DNA from: Cryptomeria japonica
Lineage: Eukaryota > Streptophyta > Pinopsida > Cupressales > Cupressaceae
Assembly (NCBI RefSeq): GCF_030272615.1
Contig: NC_081406.1
Span: forward strand, 258,529,386 to 258,593,385
Length of the DNA: 64,000 nucleotides
Direction of reading: 5' to 3'
Below are positions 1-13,800 of the stretch, piece by piece (within the stretch, counting starts at the first letter, position 1; each line of letters opens with the position of its first letter). The notes below the pieces were generated by a model. The model had not been told where the DNA came from. It ran no database searches and was given only the letters and a program-made list of their open reading frames with translations. The position numbers and the translations under genes are program-made.

Positions 1-1690
1 AAGCAATATATTGATTAGGAATAAAATCACATAAAGAATATGAAACAATAACAATTATATGATACCAGCTAAAATACAACTACCACATACCATGCAAGAC
101 CTAGCTAAAAAGATCAATTTGATCGTGGAAGTTAAAGAGAAATCTAAGGAGAATGATGTTTGGTTTGCTAAAAAGATGCATTTTTATATTTAATAAAATG
201 GTCCTAGTCTAATGTAATAAATTTTGATGTAATATCTTGTCCATATTGTTAGTAGTGCTAATATACTTTGATTCAGATTGATAGTTAGTTTTGATAGGTT
301 TCTCATTGGTTGTATCTAGATATAAAGGTGCTTAGTTTTTGTTAACTGTCCTAAGCCAACAATTGTAAATGGTTGTAGTAATAGTGTTATAGAAGAAATT
401 GCTAAGCATAGCTATTAGATGAACACAACAAAGAAAGTGCCAAACTTCATGCTTAACATGAGTGGATGATTTGATGTGGAGCACCCCAAGGGGGGAAGTG
501 AAGAGTAATGGGCCCCCCTCTAGTTTTAATGAATGAAATGGGAATAATCAATTGAAATCAATCAATGCAATTCAATAGATAGCTAGTTGGTGTTATGTGT
601 GTTCACTACTGTGGGACTGTGTGTGAGGTGGTAATTGATGTTGATTTCTCTAGTGCGACCTATGGGTAGTAGGGCTTACCACTCCCAATTAAAGAAACCA
701 AATCATTGAACACATCACCCCTATTTTACCCATTTGTCAATCTATTAGGTGAGGCCTCGAGGCCCATTAATTGCATCTAGCCAAGGCCTTTGATCCATAA
801 GAATTGCAATGGTGAATTGAACCACTTACCCCTATCTTCTCTCATTCCTTCTCACTCCAATGGTAACATATTCGAGTTGTTACGAGTATAAGGTAGAAAC
901 TAAGTACTTCAATCATGCACCCATGTTGACCTACTATTTCCAAACTATGTGGGTATCTAATGCACTTATCATTGCCATATGCCTATCCTCCTTCCAACCA
1001 ACTATATCCAACTACCCACCACTTAAACTAAAACTTCCTCCCACTTGAGAGGGGATTATAATGGTTAGAGGGAATAATAGAAAAGGGTGCATAGGCTTCC
1101 TCTAACCTATGTAAGTTATTCTTCTAATGGGTTACTACCCAGGCACTAACTACCTAAGTGTCACTTCTCTTTTCATGGGATCAACAAGTTTAGATGATTC
1201 AAATCACGTACTTCGAAATACTATCCATGAAAGGATCAACTCAACCACTTCCATCATTAGATCATACATCACATCTACATGTCAATTGAGTAAATTGAGG
1301 ATTGACTTATTCATGACATTGCTTTATTTTGTCAAACTCACTTCTCCCAAAAAATTATTGGCTCGATGGTGATCGATGTCTCCAAATCACTTCATCATTT
1401 CACTCCAACCATCGAGCTTAGTAAGGGCCTTTAGAGCATTCATGTCCCTCTCTTGCCCTATCCATAACAACAAGGCCCTTATCCACCCCCTCACTATAGA
1501 AAAGGTGGAAAGGGGGGACTCAATGACCTCTAGGGTGGGAAAAACCTTTAAGAAACCTATTCACCCCTCCACTATAGAAAGGGTACATATTTGTGTGGAT
1601 TGTTGCTCATTGAGCTAGTTTTGTAAAATTTATTCTAATATTAAAAAATAACCACCAGAAACACAAGTGATTCTAACCTAGTTCAATAAT
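1..1690. other. Gene-free flank, no identified element
   Basis: I see no convincing gene here. The open frames on the plus strand at 860-1048, 1127-1372 and 1376-1618 are short, have no recognisable domain and are not linked to each other by clear splice sites. The sequence is of mixed composition, with purine/pyrimidine-rich patches around 480-520 and 1480-1580. The 3' LTR of the neighbouring minus-strand copia remnant should lie at the right end of this stretch, but I could not delimit it. Confidence 0.5.
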
Positions 1691-1696
1691 AATATA

Positions 1697-4600
1697 TCAG
1701 ATATCAAACGCAATAAATATGATGCAAATAAGAAATATGTACACACCTTCTAAAGTTTCTTCTGATAGCATTAGAGATATTTCCATTGTATCCATGATGC
1801 TCATACTACTAAATTGATGCTCAAAACTATCTCTATTAAATGGCTTTGTAAAAATGTCCACAAGCAACATTGAACCTACAATACTTGACTTTGATTTCAT
1901 CGTGTTCAACCAACTCCCTTATGAAATGATACCTTATCTCAGTGTGCTTACTTCATCCATTAAAGACTCAATTCTTTGTCAAGGTTATTGATGATACACT
2001 ATCACAAAATATGGTTGTACAATCCTGATCTTGTTCTCCTTTCAAGTCAACTAGGATTTTTTGTATCCAAATAGTTGGACACACTGCCGCATTTGCTACT
2101 ATTTACTTGGCTTCAACTATGGAAAGATAAACAATGGGTTATTTCTTGAAAGCCCATGAAATGACTCTTGATCCCAAATGGAAAATATATTTCTTGATGT
2201 ACTATTTCTCTCATTTGCACTTCCTACCCAATCACTATACATGTATCCAACCAACCCTAACTCATTTGTTGTACTATACAAATTGCCAATGTGTGTCCTT
2301 TGGTGTCTCCATAAGTTTTGAAAATCAAACTTATTGTGTGCATTATATCAGCTAGTTGTTGTAAGATATTAAACTTCCAACCAAACTTTTGTACATAGTT
2401 GAATTCACATTGTTGTTGCAATCTTTCTTGCTCAATTCTAGAGCTGTTGGTGTTGATGTTGGTGTTGGTGTTGGTGTAGGCTTGCTATTTTGCATTCAAA
2501 AATTTCTCAAAATCTCGGCTCCATACTTTTCTTGAGAATAAAAATGTCATGTTTCATTTCTTGTACTTTTATGCCTAAAAAATAACTTTAACATATCTAA
2601 GTTTATCATCTGAAACTCTCTTTCCATGACCTCTTTCAAATCAACAATGAAGAAATCATCATTCCTTGTGAAAACTAAACCATCCACAAACAAGATAACT
2701 ACCAAAATCTTACCATCACCTACCTTGATAATAGAGAATTGGCTCACCATCACTTTTGCTAAATTTATTACTCAACAAATATAGGTCCATTATGTTGTAC
2801 GATGTGCATGGTGCTTGCTTCAACCTATACACTTTGCTTCCTTGCCCTGAAACTCCATAACTAAGTGGCTACTTCACATAAACTTCTTTTTTAGCACTCC
2901 AATCTAAACAGTTGACTTCTCATCCATTTGAAATCCTTTGCATTTATGTTGGTATTGCTAAGACTGCATGCATGATTTCCATCCTTGCAATGAGAGCATA
3001 TGTCTCATCGTAATCTCTTCCAAGATGTCATTTATATCCTTTAACAACTAGTCTTGCCTTATGTCTTTCTATTCTTCTTTTGACATTGCTCTTGATAATA
3101 TAGACCCACTTCACTCCAATAACTTGCTCATCGAGAGGCAGATATGTTGGCTCCAATGTTCTATTCCTTTATATTATATTTATTTCTTCTACCATGGCCT
3201 CACACAATTTATTTCTTTCATAGATTTCTCAAAATAAATTGGATCACTATGAGAAAATAATGAAAAATTCAAATCTTCCTCTAAATCTTCATCATAACCT
3301 TCACTTTGATAAATCTCTGGTAGACTTTTCCCCTTTTTTGGCATTAGGGAAGCAAGAGTGTGGTCTAAACTCTCATTATTAATATTTCTTTTTTGTGCAA
3401 AACAAATTTTAAGTTGTTTGGACTTTGTAGTTATGGATTGTGTAGGTCTAAACTGTTTTGGAGGACTGTGTAATTTAACTTTGCAGTTGTCTACATCCAA
3501 AGGTTTTTGAAGTTGACTGTTGGGCTTATACATGTTGTAGCATCAACTTGTTGCTCTTCATGCCCTTCATCTTCATCATCAAGAAGCACTCTAATTGAAA
3601 AACATGAAGAGATGTCCATTGTGCCATCCCATGACTCATTTTCGATGAACTCAACATCCCTATTGATTACTATTTGCTTGGTCAAGAAGTTATATAGCCC
3701 ACATCCTTTGGACCCTTCACTATAGCCCATGAAGATGCATTTCTCACCCTTGTCATCCAACTTTTTTTTTTTTTTCTTTCGGTACCAATGCATATGCTAC
3801 ATACCCAAATACTCTAAGGTGCTTAACACTCCACTTGCATTTTGTCCATGCCTCTTGTAGAATCTTATCACAAATAGCCTTTGTGAGACTTCTATTTATC
3901 AAATAAACTATTGTTGAAACAATCTTACCCCAATATTTATTTTAGAGTCCCTTCGCTTTCAACATACTTCTTGTCATCTCCACAATGGTCCTATTCTTCC
4001 TCACAACCACACCATCTTGTTGTGGAGTATAGCTGATTGTCAACTCCATTTTGATGTCACGATGCTTGCAAAACTTCACAATTCATTGGAGGTATACTTT
4101 CCCCTTTACTTAACCTTAGGACCTTTATGGAGTGTCCACTCTCCTCAATCTAGGCTTTAAAAAATTTGTCACTTCTCAAAAGCTTCAAACAATTGATAGT
4201 ATGATACTTCACATTTACTAGTACTATAGACTCTACAATGGTTTGTAAACCTCTAACAATAGCCTTCTTGGACAAAAGACTCAAACTAGAATAACCTAAA
4301 TGTCCATATCTTAGATGTCTAAGTCTAGAGGGTTCTTGAATGACAATCTTGAAGACAAAATGGTGTTGTATTTCTCATGCCTGGGAGGTACAGCTACACG
4401 TTGGGTTGATAAATAAGTTTGTGTCTTCAAAGGAAACACTCTATTCTTTGTCATTGGAACCATTGCTACCATGTTCTTGCTCCCATTCTTGTCAAAGATA
4501 ACATATTTACCTTACTTCATCAGCACTTTGTAACATTTTTAGACTAGCTATCCAACACTTAAGAGGTTGTGCTTTATCTTTGGGGCAAAATGCACATTCT

Positions 4601-5500
4601 CTATTTCCTTCTCAGGTGACATCATGACTAATCTTTTGCCCACAATTGAAACTATTTCATTGTTCCCCATCTCAAACTTAACATTTTTATCAATAAATGC
4701 AAATATACTTTCATTTTATGTGGTTGTTGCAACTGTTGTCCAAATACCAAACTTCAGTGCTACCTTGCTCACCAACGTTGCACATGATGAAAGCCTTTGA
4801 TTGATCAACTTTAGCTACTGTTTCATCAGCCACATTTGCATCCTGTTTTGACTGATCTTGTTGCTTTTTCCAACGCTCACTTGCATAACGACCATACTTG
4901 TGACAATACTAACATTCTACATTTTTATCATACTGCTGACTTGAAAGGTTGCTATTTTTCTTAGCTCTAAAGGTGGAATGAGAGCTGCTTGCTCCCTCTT
5001 GATTGTCCATTCATCCAAATTTGTCTACTCCCAAAATGCCCCTTCTAGAGCTATTTCTACCTCTTCCCCTAGCTCTTGCATTGATATGAGTTTTGAAAGC
5101 TTACTTTGGGAGGGTGTAGACATGTTTAGGTGTTGCTCATAGGTTTGAAGTGTACTAATCAACTACGAGAGGTCTTTGGTCTCTTCAATAACAATGACTA
5201 TTGCATCAAACTTAGAAGGCAGGTTTTTGAAGATTTTCTTTACAATCCTCTACTCTTATATTGTCTCACCATTATTCCTCAAATGTTTTATCAAACCAGA
5301 AACTTTTGAATGAAATTCTGAAATGGACTCATCATCCTTGATTTGGAGAGTTTCCCACTCCCTTTGTTGTTGGTTTGGAGGATTTCCCAAGCCTCCTTTG
5401 TATAGTTAGTTGCTACTATTTTGGGGAGTATTCTGTCTATCAAGGCTACCTCTATCAAACTCAATGCTTTAACATCTTTAAACCTTTGGCTCTAATACCA
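1697..5500 (-). mobile_element. Decayed Ty1/copia retrotransposon (gag-pol remnant)
   Basis: Reading the minus strand from high to low coordinates gives the Ty1/copia order in broken frames. A gag-like part at about 5450-4850 includes LPSKFDAIVIVIEETKDLS, followed by a damaged zinc knuckle YCHKYGRYASERW in which the His and last Cys of a CCHC box are lost. A protease remnant follows (WYLDNSCNNH, about 4750). The pre-integrase motif LRYGHLGYSSL is at about 4300 and integrase C-terminal sequence at 3793-3491 (KCIFMGYSEGSKG). Reverse transcriptase shows DYDETYALIARME (about 3000) and ILVVILFVDGLVF (about 2690). RNase H and C-terminal sequence includes TKN.VFNG.SKHTEIRYHF and VDIFTKPF (about 2000-1850). 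Many stops and frameshifts, and FVDG in place of the usual YVDD, show that the copy is dead. Domain order IN before RT assigns it to copia. Confidence 0.9.
5488..5500 (-). other. Primer-binding site of the copia remnant
   Basis: On the minus strand this reads TGGTATTAGAGCC, one change from TGGTATCAGAGCC, the usual plant copia primer-binding site complementary to initiator tRNA-Met. It sits just upstream of the gag remnant, so the 5' LTR should start to its right (above about 5505). I could not find the outer end of that LTR. Confidence 0.75.
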
Positions 5501-5521
5501 ATATAATGGAAATAAAAACCA

Positions 5522-5640
5522 AAACTACAAATAGAGAAAGCTCTAATACAAGTTTGATTGATTAAAATCCAAAGTAGATGCCCCAAACTACAAATAGAGA
5601 CAAAGCTCTAAACTAGTTTGATTGATTAAAATCCAAAGTA
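5522..5640. repeat. Two-copy tandem repeat, about 64-bp spacing
   Basis: A unit of about 55 bp (CTACAAATAGAGA, AGCTCTAA, then TTGATTGATTAAAATCCAAAG) occurs at 5522-5576 and again at 5586-5640 with few differences. It lies where the 5' LTR of the copia remnant is expected and may be an internal LTR duplication. Confidence 0.75.
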
Positions 5641-5890
5641 AATACACAAAACACAAGCACAAACACAAAGACTATTGCTCAAATCAAATTGAACACAACG
5701 GAGGTAGCTGGAGCAAAATAAACTATTTTCAATTCAAGATAAAAATGACATTTACAAAATATTTCATAATCAGATTACACTGTTTACAAACAATTCTGCC
5801 CAAACAGCATAGTTCTGCCCGCCAAACAGTTTAGTGATTAATATAAATTTATCATTTGTCTCCAGTAAAAATTAAAAAATAAAAAAAACT

Positions 5891-6030
5891 CATGTTAAGC
5901 TACAGCTCATATAGACTAGCTAGGACTTGAACCTAGGACCTTCCAATTGCTAGTGGAGCACTCTACCAACTGAGCTATTTGCCCTTCTATAGCCAACTCA
6001 TCATCAATCCAAGTCTGGGTTACTTCCAAC
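5891..6030 (-). repeat. tRNA-derived SINE-like unit, copy 1
   Basis: The minus strand contains a tRNA-like core with a good polymerase III A box (TAGCTCAGTTGG, plus positions 5967-5978) and B box (GGTTCAAGTCC, 5923-5933) at tRNA-like spacing. The expected acceptor stem does not close: the 5' side GGGCAAA has no matching 3' partner, and no CCA-side stem is visible. I therefore call it a tRNA-derived repeat and not a functional tRNA gene. The core sits between conserved flanks shared with copy 2, about 195 bp to the right. Exact ends are uncertain. Confidence 0.65.
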
Positions 6031-6085
6031 ACCCACTTAAGCCACACTGCAGGTGCTCGGGCCTCATAGCCTGACTTTGATACAA

Positions 6086-6223
6086 CATGTTGAGCTACAA
6101 TTCATATGGACCAGCTAGGAATTGAACATAGGACCTTCCATTTGCTATTGGAGTCCACTACCAAGCAATTGGCCCCTCTATAACTAGCCAATCATTGGTC
6201 CGAGTGTGGCTTATTTCCAACAA
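6086..6223 (-). repeat. tRNA-derived SINE-like unit, copy 2 (degenerate)
   Basis: A second copy of the unit at 5891-6030 in the same orientation, sharing CATGTTGAGCTACA at one end, the TAGGACCTTCCA stretch in the middle and a TTCCAAC end. Its A-box region has decayed (CTTGGTAGTGG in place of GTTGGTAGAGT), so only copy 1 keeps both promoter boxes. Confidence 0.6.
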
Positions 6224-7765
6224 AATATAGGGGAAAACAGACATAGACAAGAGAGGTTTAACCAGAGCTAAGGAAGAGACGTGTGAATATTTTGGGACTG
6301 GCATGAAGATTGAGCAATCCCTCCAAACTAAGAAGCGTGATTGCCTTGGAATTTCAGCCAGAAAAATGGAAATCAAGAGTTAAGTGCTTGAGACTAAGGA
6401 AATCACCGGGATTCGTAGATCCAATCAACCCTTGTCCCGGTAAGTCAAAAGCACCAAAAGAAACAATTTTTAACTTCTAAATGCATTTGCGAAATTGGGT
6501 AAGATAATCAACATATGAGCAAATCATTATCAGATATATTTGTTGATGATCGACCATTCCCTTCTTTCATTTTCTAATCTGTCTGTTGTTTTTTGGTGAT
6601 ATAGAAGGTTACTAAACTACAGGTATAAAAAACATAACCCCTATTTAGCAAGTACTGCGGTTCATTCCTGGCAATTGCCAAATGTCAAATACTTGTAAAT
6701 TCGTAATGATAGAGAAGCTTCATTAATGGAAGTGATTAATTTGAATGCAACTCTAGTGTCATAGCATGAATCCATTTTTACTCACGATAAAAATTGAAGA
6801 TTCATAAAACTTAAATCTTAACTAATTATAAAAAATAATCATTATTTAGAAATTATGTATGATGCATTCTCATGATTTTTTTTCTTAAAAGGCTCATCTC
6901 TAGGTCAAACCAAATCATAGAATTATTATGTGGGATTTTTTATCACGGTATGCAAATGTTCAATTTGGAAAAATAATCAAGCAATAAGAAACTGAATACA
7001 GCAAACTTGTCCTGATCATACACTAAAATTATGCTCTGCAGCCATCTCATACAGAACATATACATGAAATGTAATATGAAAATATATTGCAACCGCAGTC
7101 TACAGACTTATTGAATTATCTATATATAGTTAAATAGTAATACCAATGCTACTGACTTCAGAAAGGGAGGCCGATGAGAGAACAGCATCACACTCGACAC
7201 TTCATAATAAGTCTATGCAGAGAACAATAGAAGCTAAAAGGAAAATGGAGTTCTCAACTTAATGTCCATCTGAGACATAAACAGGCATTTTATTTATCCT
7301 CCTAAAATGATCCTTACAAAAAATATCATGATTCTTACTGTTTAAAATACCTGTAAATACATTTTACAGACATTACTCCTATCATTTGCTTAAAGCAATG
7401 CTGATTCCTGCTTGCCCTGCTTACAGATGCCTTTTCTGAAGTAGTCTGTTGAATTCATTCTAATTTCTAATATATAGAAAATAAAGTGTATGAATATCCT
7501 TTGCTGCCAGTGATAGAATTGGGCAGCCAAAGTAATCCTGAAGATATAGAGGTGCTCAAGATAATCTAACATTGATATCCTTGAAGGGTCTCAGGCAAAA
7601 ACGTCTTATCAACTGTGGTGAAAACACATATCCAGCTTCAATAATATGGTTTTAGAAAAATTCGTTACGAATGCACAACTTATTAAATCAAAAGAAAACA
7701 ATGGATATAAAGTATCTAAATACATATAAACAAGAAGAAATCATCAAAACCTTGAAGATAACTCC
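6224..7765. other. 3' flank of the E2 gene
   Basis: No coding sequence is recognised. The last coding exon of the minus-strand E2 gene stops at 7766, so the 3' untranslated region must lie at the right end of this stretch. A minus-strand AATAAA is present at about 7291-7296 and would give a 3' UTR of roughly 0.45 kb, but this is only a candidate. The remainder is AT-rich. Confidence 0.4.
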
Positions 7766-7879
7766 TCATCTTAAATGAAGCAGAAGATGCTCTGGATTTT
7801 CAATCAGAAGCTTCCACTTGTTACAAAATTTTGCTACAGCTGCACCATCTATGACTCTGTGATCAGCGCCAACTATAAC
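7766..7879 (-). CDS. BCE2: BCE2 exon 8 (catalytic motif and C-terminus)
   Basis: Last coding exon, 37 codons plus TGA at 7768-7766. The acceptor is CTGCAG before 7879, in phase 0. It carries [14 protein letters not shown], the acyltransferase motif that supplies the catalytic His and Asp, and ends in HLLLHLR. This is the usual end of the family, so the protein is not truncated. Confidence 0.93.
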   Translation of the reverse strand, partial: VIVGADHRVIDGAAVAKFCNKWKLLIENPEHLLLHLR

Positions 7880-10800
7880 CTGCAGATGAAAAACAAAAAA
7901 TTATTGTGTGCAAACGTTTGAAATTTTCATCATTGGTTAGAAACTTCTAGACCTTGGTGTGTACACCAAGTACCATTTCTCTTGAAAAACTCACAATTTC
8001 TAATTCACCATTAATCGTGCATTTGATGAAAGCAAACAAGTAATATGATAACGAGATTACTAGAGGAGTGATTATGAAAACTAAATTGACAAAGTAACAA
8101 CGGCAAACAAGTAATATGATAACGAGATTACTAGAGGCGTGATTATGAAAACTAAATTGACAAAGTAACAACGGTTAATAATTAATTCCTCGATGATTTG
8201 ACAGAATGACAATGCTAAAACTAGATGATTTGAATGAAGAGACATTTTTTTGAAATCCGAATTTGGATAGACAACCAGAATCAAATTGATTTTTGATGAA
8301 TAGAATGGAGATTTATAATTAAAAATTATTAAGTATCTCCATATGAGAGGATAAATAGAAAAATTAAGAATGAAAAAAATCGAGATTTATCCCCACATAA
8401 GAGGATAAATAGAGATAATTAATGAATAAAATTTATTAAATATCTCCTCATAATAAATAGATATTATGGAGAATTAATAAAATAAAATTTATTAATTATC
8501 TTCATTTTAGAAGAAGATAAATATGATAAAATAATAAATATAATTTATTTATTTACTATTCATATTTATGGGTTAGGTAATTAAATAAAATGAACATATT
8601 TATTTAATTAATAGGCAAAAGGGGCAAATAAATATATAGTAAATTTATTTATTTAATTTTTAAAAGAAAGGCTAGTTGGAAAAGGGGTTTGTTTCATTAA
8701 ATAATTAATTAAACCTAGGAGGCAAATAAGTCAAACTGATGTCCAGAGCCCTCAATTTGATCAAATTGAGTCTTTAATTGAGTGAAATTGGGAAGAATTG
8801 GAAAGAAATGGAAAGAAAATGGGAAGAATTGGGGAAAAGTAGGTTAAAACGGGTAAATTGGGTCAAAGCAGATCAAAGGAAACAAAATGGGATCGAAATG
8901 ACACCATGGGATAGGAAATGAGGTCAAAATGATGTTATGAGATTGAAATTGGGAGAAAATGATGCCATGGGACATGAAATGGGATCAAAATGATGCCAAC
9001 AGGACAGGTTTTGGGACAAAATGATATCATATGACATGAAATTGGGGAACTAATAAAATTATCTAATCAAGACATCAAGAGATAGAAGAACAAAAGAATG
9101 ACATAGAATCGATGAATGGTGAAGATTATACGCATGACATAAAGACATATTAAAAATAGGAGAGGCAAGCGTTGACCATTTTTTAGTGTCTACAATAGGC
9201 TGTCCTCCATGAGAGCACATCAAACTATTTTAGAGGCAGCCTTTATTTTATACATTAAGCCTCCTATGCAAGAGTAAAATTCCTTTTTAAAATTCTATTC
9301 ATCTTTTGTTATGAGAGCCAAAATGTCTCTTTTTATCTCTCTACACTACATTTCACATGAAATAACAAAAAAAGGTTCTCTATTTTAAAAAATATTATAC
9401 TAATTTTTTATTTCATGAGTTTTTCTCACTCGAACCCTAGTAATTGAATTATATTTATATTTTTGCCACACCATTCCAATGTCATAAATGGAACAGCCCT
9501 ATACCATATTATTACATATATGTATATAATAATATATACATATGTATTTACAGAAATAAAAACTTTAATAGCTTATCTTCAGAAAATGACCACACATTAC
9601 AATGAATCAATGGCTGAACAGAAATTAATAAATAGACGCACATATGAGAGATGAAGGGAAAAACAATACATACATTCATAAGTGAAGCAGGATAAACTGT
9701 CCCATCTTTTGAAAACCGAGGAAGCTTTTGGATTCTGCCAATTGCTATTATAGAAACCTCAGGCAAGTTTAAAAGAGGAGACCCAAATTTACCACCAATG
9801 GCCCCAAAGTTGCTAACTGTTATTGTTCCTCCAGAAACGTCATCTGAAGACAGCCTGTTGTTTGAGGCTCCTTGAATAAGGCGTTGAAGTTCCTTTGTAA
9901 TCTATGAAGTAACAAAGAGAGTTATTGCAAGCAATCCAGAGCAACCCCTTTTAGATTAAAAAAAAAGATGAACATTACTCAACAAAAAGTGTTTTAAAAG
10001 AATAAAAGTAACTTGATCTTGCACAAAAAGCAGACACACACACTTTCTAGATATTCTTTCATTCAAAATCTGTTCATCCTGCACATATTCATGGAGGTGA
10101 ATCGGCAGTTTCCTAGTATGCATCAATTGGATTGTGATACCCTCCATGGAAATGTGATGAGTGGAGGTTAGACATTGTTCGCTCCATAGGCATCTTTTTT
10201 CTTCAACTTATTAAGACTGGATACTCTATTTTCCAATCCCAAAAATAGAAACATGGAATTTATATTAAATACAAGTCTCACATTCATAGATTTTTCTGTA
10301 AAATTCAAGATTTAATATTCTGATAACTGAAATAGAAAATGAAACTGTAAATTTATTGTGACAGTGGGAATATTGTAAGGATTGCAGAAAATGAAAAGAG
10401 AACAGAAATAGTCACCAAACAGGTCTCTACAGGAATTGTTAAGTAATTTTCAATGCCAAATCAAATAAATGCAGAGGCATTACAATGAGTGAATTTCTAA
10501 TCCAAAAAGATACAGATGAGGAGTCCCTCAACTCAACATTATGGACAGCAACATAACATATGCAATATCAACACAAGTCATGCCTAAACTAGGCCAAGGA
10601 AATAACAATGCAAGCAACAGTTTGTGGGCCACAATTTACAACTTTGAAAGAAATCAGATTACCATTACACTGAATGAAAATTATGATCACATATATGGCA
10701 TGCTAGTTGGTGGAGACAAATGAGAAGGATGATGCACTCTTGTGCCCAAATTAAATTGCACAAGTTTAATTGAACTGTTAATTCTTAAATTATATCTAAG

Positions 10801-13800
10801 GCATGATCTCAACCCTCTAAAACATTTGTCATACTAAACAGGATGGATTATTCCTCATATCCACTTGCTTTCCTCATATGATCTTTACTGCAATCTTATG
10901 CCTAAATCTTGTAGCCCAAATGTAACTTAAGGGGTGATCCGTAATACTTAATCCTTGCATTATGTCAAAGGCATGGCCTCACACCCCTATGACCAAGCTA
11001 GATAAATCTTGCACCCTGCACTTTGCTTGTTGCTATAAGCAGCTCTAAGGACATTATAGTAGTTTATGGTTGAAAGGGAGAGAGAAATTACAATGATTAC
11101 AATAAATGCTTGTATAAGCATAACGATAAACCCTATATGAAAGCCCTAAGTGAGGATAAGATTAGATCATGACGAGTGTCCTCATCCTATTCTATGAGGC
11201 AACATGACCTATGATTAGCTCAATCTGAATATAGAAAAGCACTCCTAAGTTTAGTTTAAGTGTAATAATGTAATAGGGGATCTAAGTAATTAATGATTGA
11301 TTGATTAACTAATTACGCTATTATCCTAACTACTCCAAAAGAGAGAAAGAGTTGGGCACAGATATATTGTTGTCAATCCAACAAATAGTAGCAATGGCTA
11401 GAAGAATGTTCTTCAGCAAGAGAAGAGAGATCCTATTGACTTCTTAATTGAGGTCACAATTTAAACCAGTTTAAATGATAAAATCATGAAAATAGCATGC
11501 TGCCTCTCGACCTCATTGAGGGCTCACCCCCCAAACCTCCACTTGCTACCATTCCCCCACCATCCCCAAATCTAGATCCTTGGTTCCCTCATCCCCAAGA
11601 CCTGACCCTTCGTCCCCCTGTGCAGGTAAATTGACAGCTGAATATCACAGAGCATATTTCAAGAATGTTTTCAACAAATTTTATCTCAAATTCAAGCCTG
11701 AATTTATGAAGAACTCTGGCATGGTTATTAAGGTTCCACCTCCAAATTGATTAAATAATGAGAACCCTGTTATTCAAGAAATATCAAATGATGACTGGAA
11801 CAAGGCACCTAATGAATTCTATAACACTCTTAAATTAATCTCCCTCAACAAGCTCTAGTTTTGCAACAATGCTGTGATATTCATTATTCATATAGACAAG
11901 TGTCAATTTGTTAAGCTGAACAGAATTGAGCAGACTCTTCATTTCGGTTAAGCAGGGGAAAATTTGAATATGATGAACTGTATGGAGGCAATTTTCCTTG
12001 CTTCGAATAAAGCTGCTGAAGCCTTTGTTTGAATTGAGACAAAGGTTGGGAAAGAGTAGTTATAGTTCTTCCTCTGGTTATCGTGGCACCTTACCTACTG
12101 CCACCTCTACTACTCCTCTTTTTTTCACTAGAGGGCTCTCAGTTGCAGTTGGACCCAGGTATAATAGCAGGCTCTTTCCAATATAATCCAGTCCACCATA
12201 AATGAGCTACAGCTGATTTACTGATGCCTTGGAGCCTAACCATTTCTCTTCTGAGTCCCAAACTGTCATTTCAAAATCTCTCTCCACTCCACCACCCAAT
12301 GAACAAAAATTGTTGGCCCCCTATCCTTTCTTCTCTCCACAATCTCCTCAGTTACCTTCAAGATCTACCATGATAAAGGATCCAACCATAGTTGCAAAAT
12401 TCACAAGTACTCACAACACAAATTGCCTAGTAAGTTACTCTCCAACAAGTTTTTCACAGCAATTTTAACCTATAAAACTTGTGAGTCAAACTCATCCAAA
12501 TCCAAATATAAAGCTTTTTCTTACCTGCAATTAAAAAAATACGATTTTCACTTCATTTTCACATGCGACTGGCAATTTAGGACGTGCAGTCAGTGGTGAT
12601 TTGGGTCATGATTTCATATGCAAATCATAGTTTTTCCTCTTTATTTTTTCTAATATTTTCTCTGTTGGCAAATGTTGCTGTGATGCACATCTTTTCTCAA
12701 CTTTTTCGTGGAACAAAGTTTTGCTAAGATCTTTTCTTTACTTTTTTTCTGCTCAATTATTCTTGTGTTGGACATATTGCATTTGTTCTAAACTTCTAGA
12801 TGCATATTATGTAAAGGATCAACAAACAATCCATTATCCATACTTCAAAGTTCAAAGTACCATACTTTCTTTTGAAACTATACCAGAAAAAATAGCAATT
12901 CTTATATGCCATGATTCTGTAATGTCGAGAAAATGACCAAACTATTTAGCCCAAAAAAAAAAGATCTTAACAAACTAACTTTGTTCCAAAAAAAGGAATC
13001 TCGTTTTTTTAACTTCAAATCAAAAAGTTTATTTAAAAAATTTCAAGTTGAAATGACTGGCATGCTTTAATTTCCAATATGAACAAAATTTTAAAAATTC
13101 ATATAATTTTCAGTCTTCGCAATCAACATTCTATTAAACAACCTACAAGCTTGAATTTTCAATTATAACTTGATGAGATCCAGACTTATAAGAAGGCCGA
13201 GTGGGCATTATTTTCTTCACTTTTTGTATTCGGGAGAGCCACTTTGCAGCCAGGTAAAAAAACATTTAATTTTAAGTTTACTAAAATCCTTACTAAGTTA
13301 TAAATGGCAATTGTTATCCTTGCAGATTTGTGGTGGGGAGATTATGGTGCCACAATGCCTAATCTCCAAAAGCTTGTCATTCACATTTTATACCAACCTT
13401 GTAGTGCTTCTAGTTGTAATCACAACTGGAGTATTTTTTAGTCCATTCACGGAAAGAAACAGAATAGGTTGACTATTTGAATGACCATATCTATGTGCAG
13501 TACAACCCTTGGTTACATGAAATGAAGGTACAAGGACAAGGTTCACATGAAGCACTTGACCTTAATGACGAATGAAGGTTTTGGGTATGGGGACTTGAAA
13601 GAAGAATATGCTGTTGATCCAAATTTCAGCCAAATTATTCAGGCTCTCAACGATCCAGGGCTTGCAGCTAAATGTTTTTATAGAGAATATTTGTTAGCTA
13701 ATGGACTTTTGTTTAAAGAGCTCCAACTTTGTATTCCCATTGAGTCTATAAGAGAAAAGTTGATTAGAGAAATGCATTCAAATGGCTGGGAGACCTTTTT

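Noticed and set aside
5924-5985. Functional tRNA gene
   Set aside because: A and B boxes are good, but the acceptor stem does not pair and the anticodon loop appears to have eight bases. Better explained as a tRNA-derived repeat.
9463-9766. Short frames overlapping exon 7 borders
   Set aside because: They are exon 7 read into its intron or antisense to it. The splice donor at 9673 ends the real coding part.
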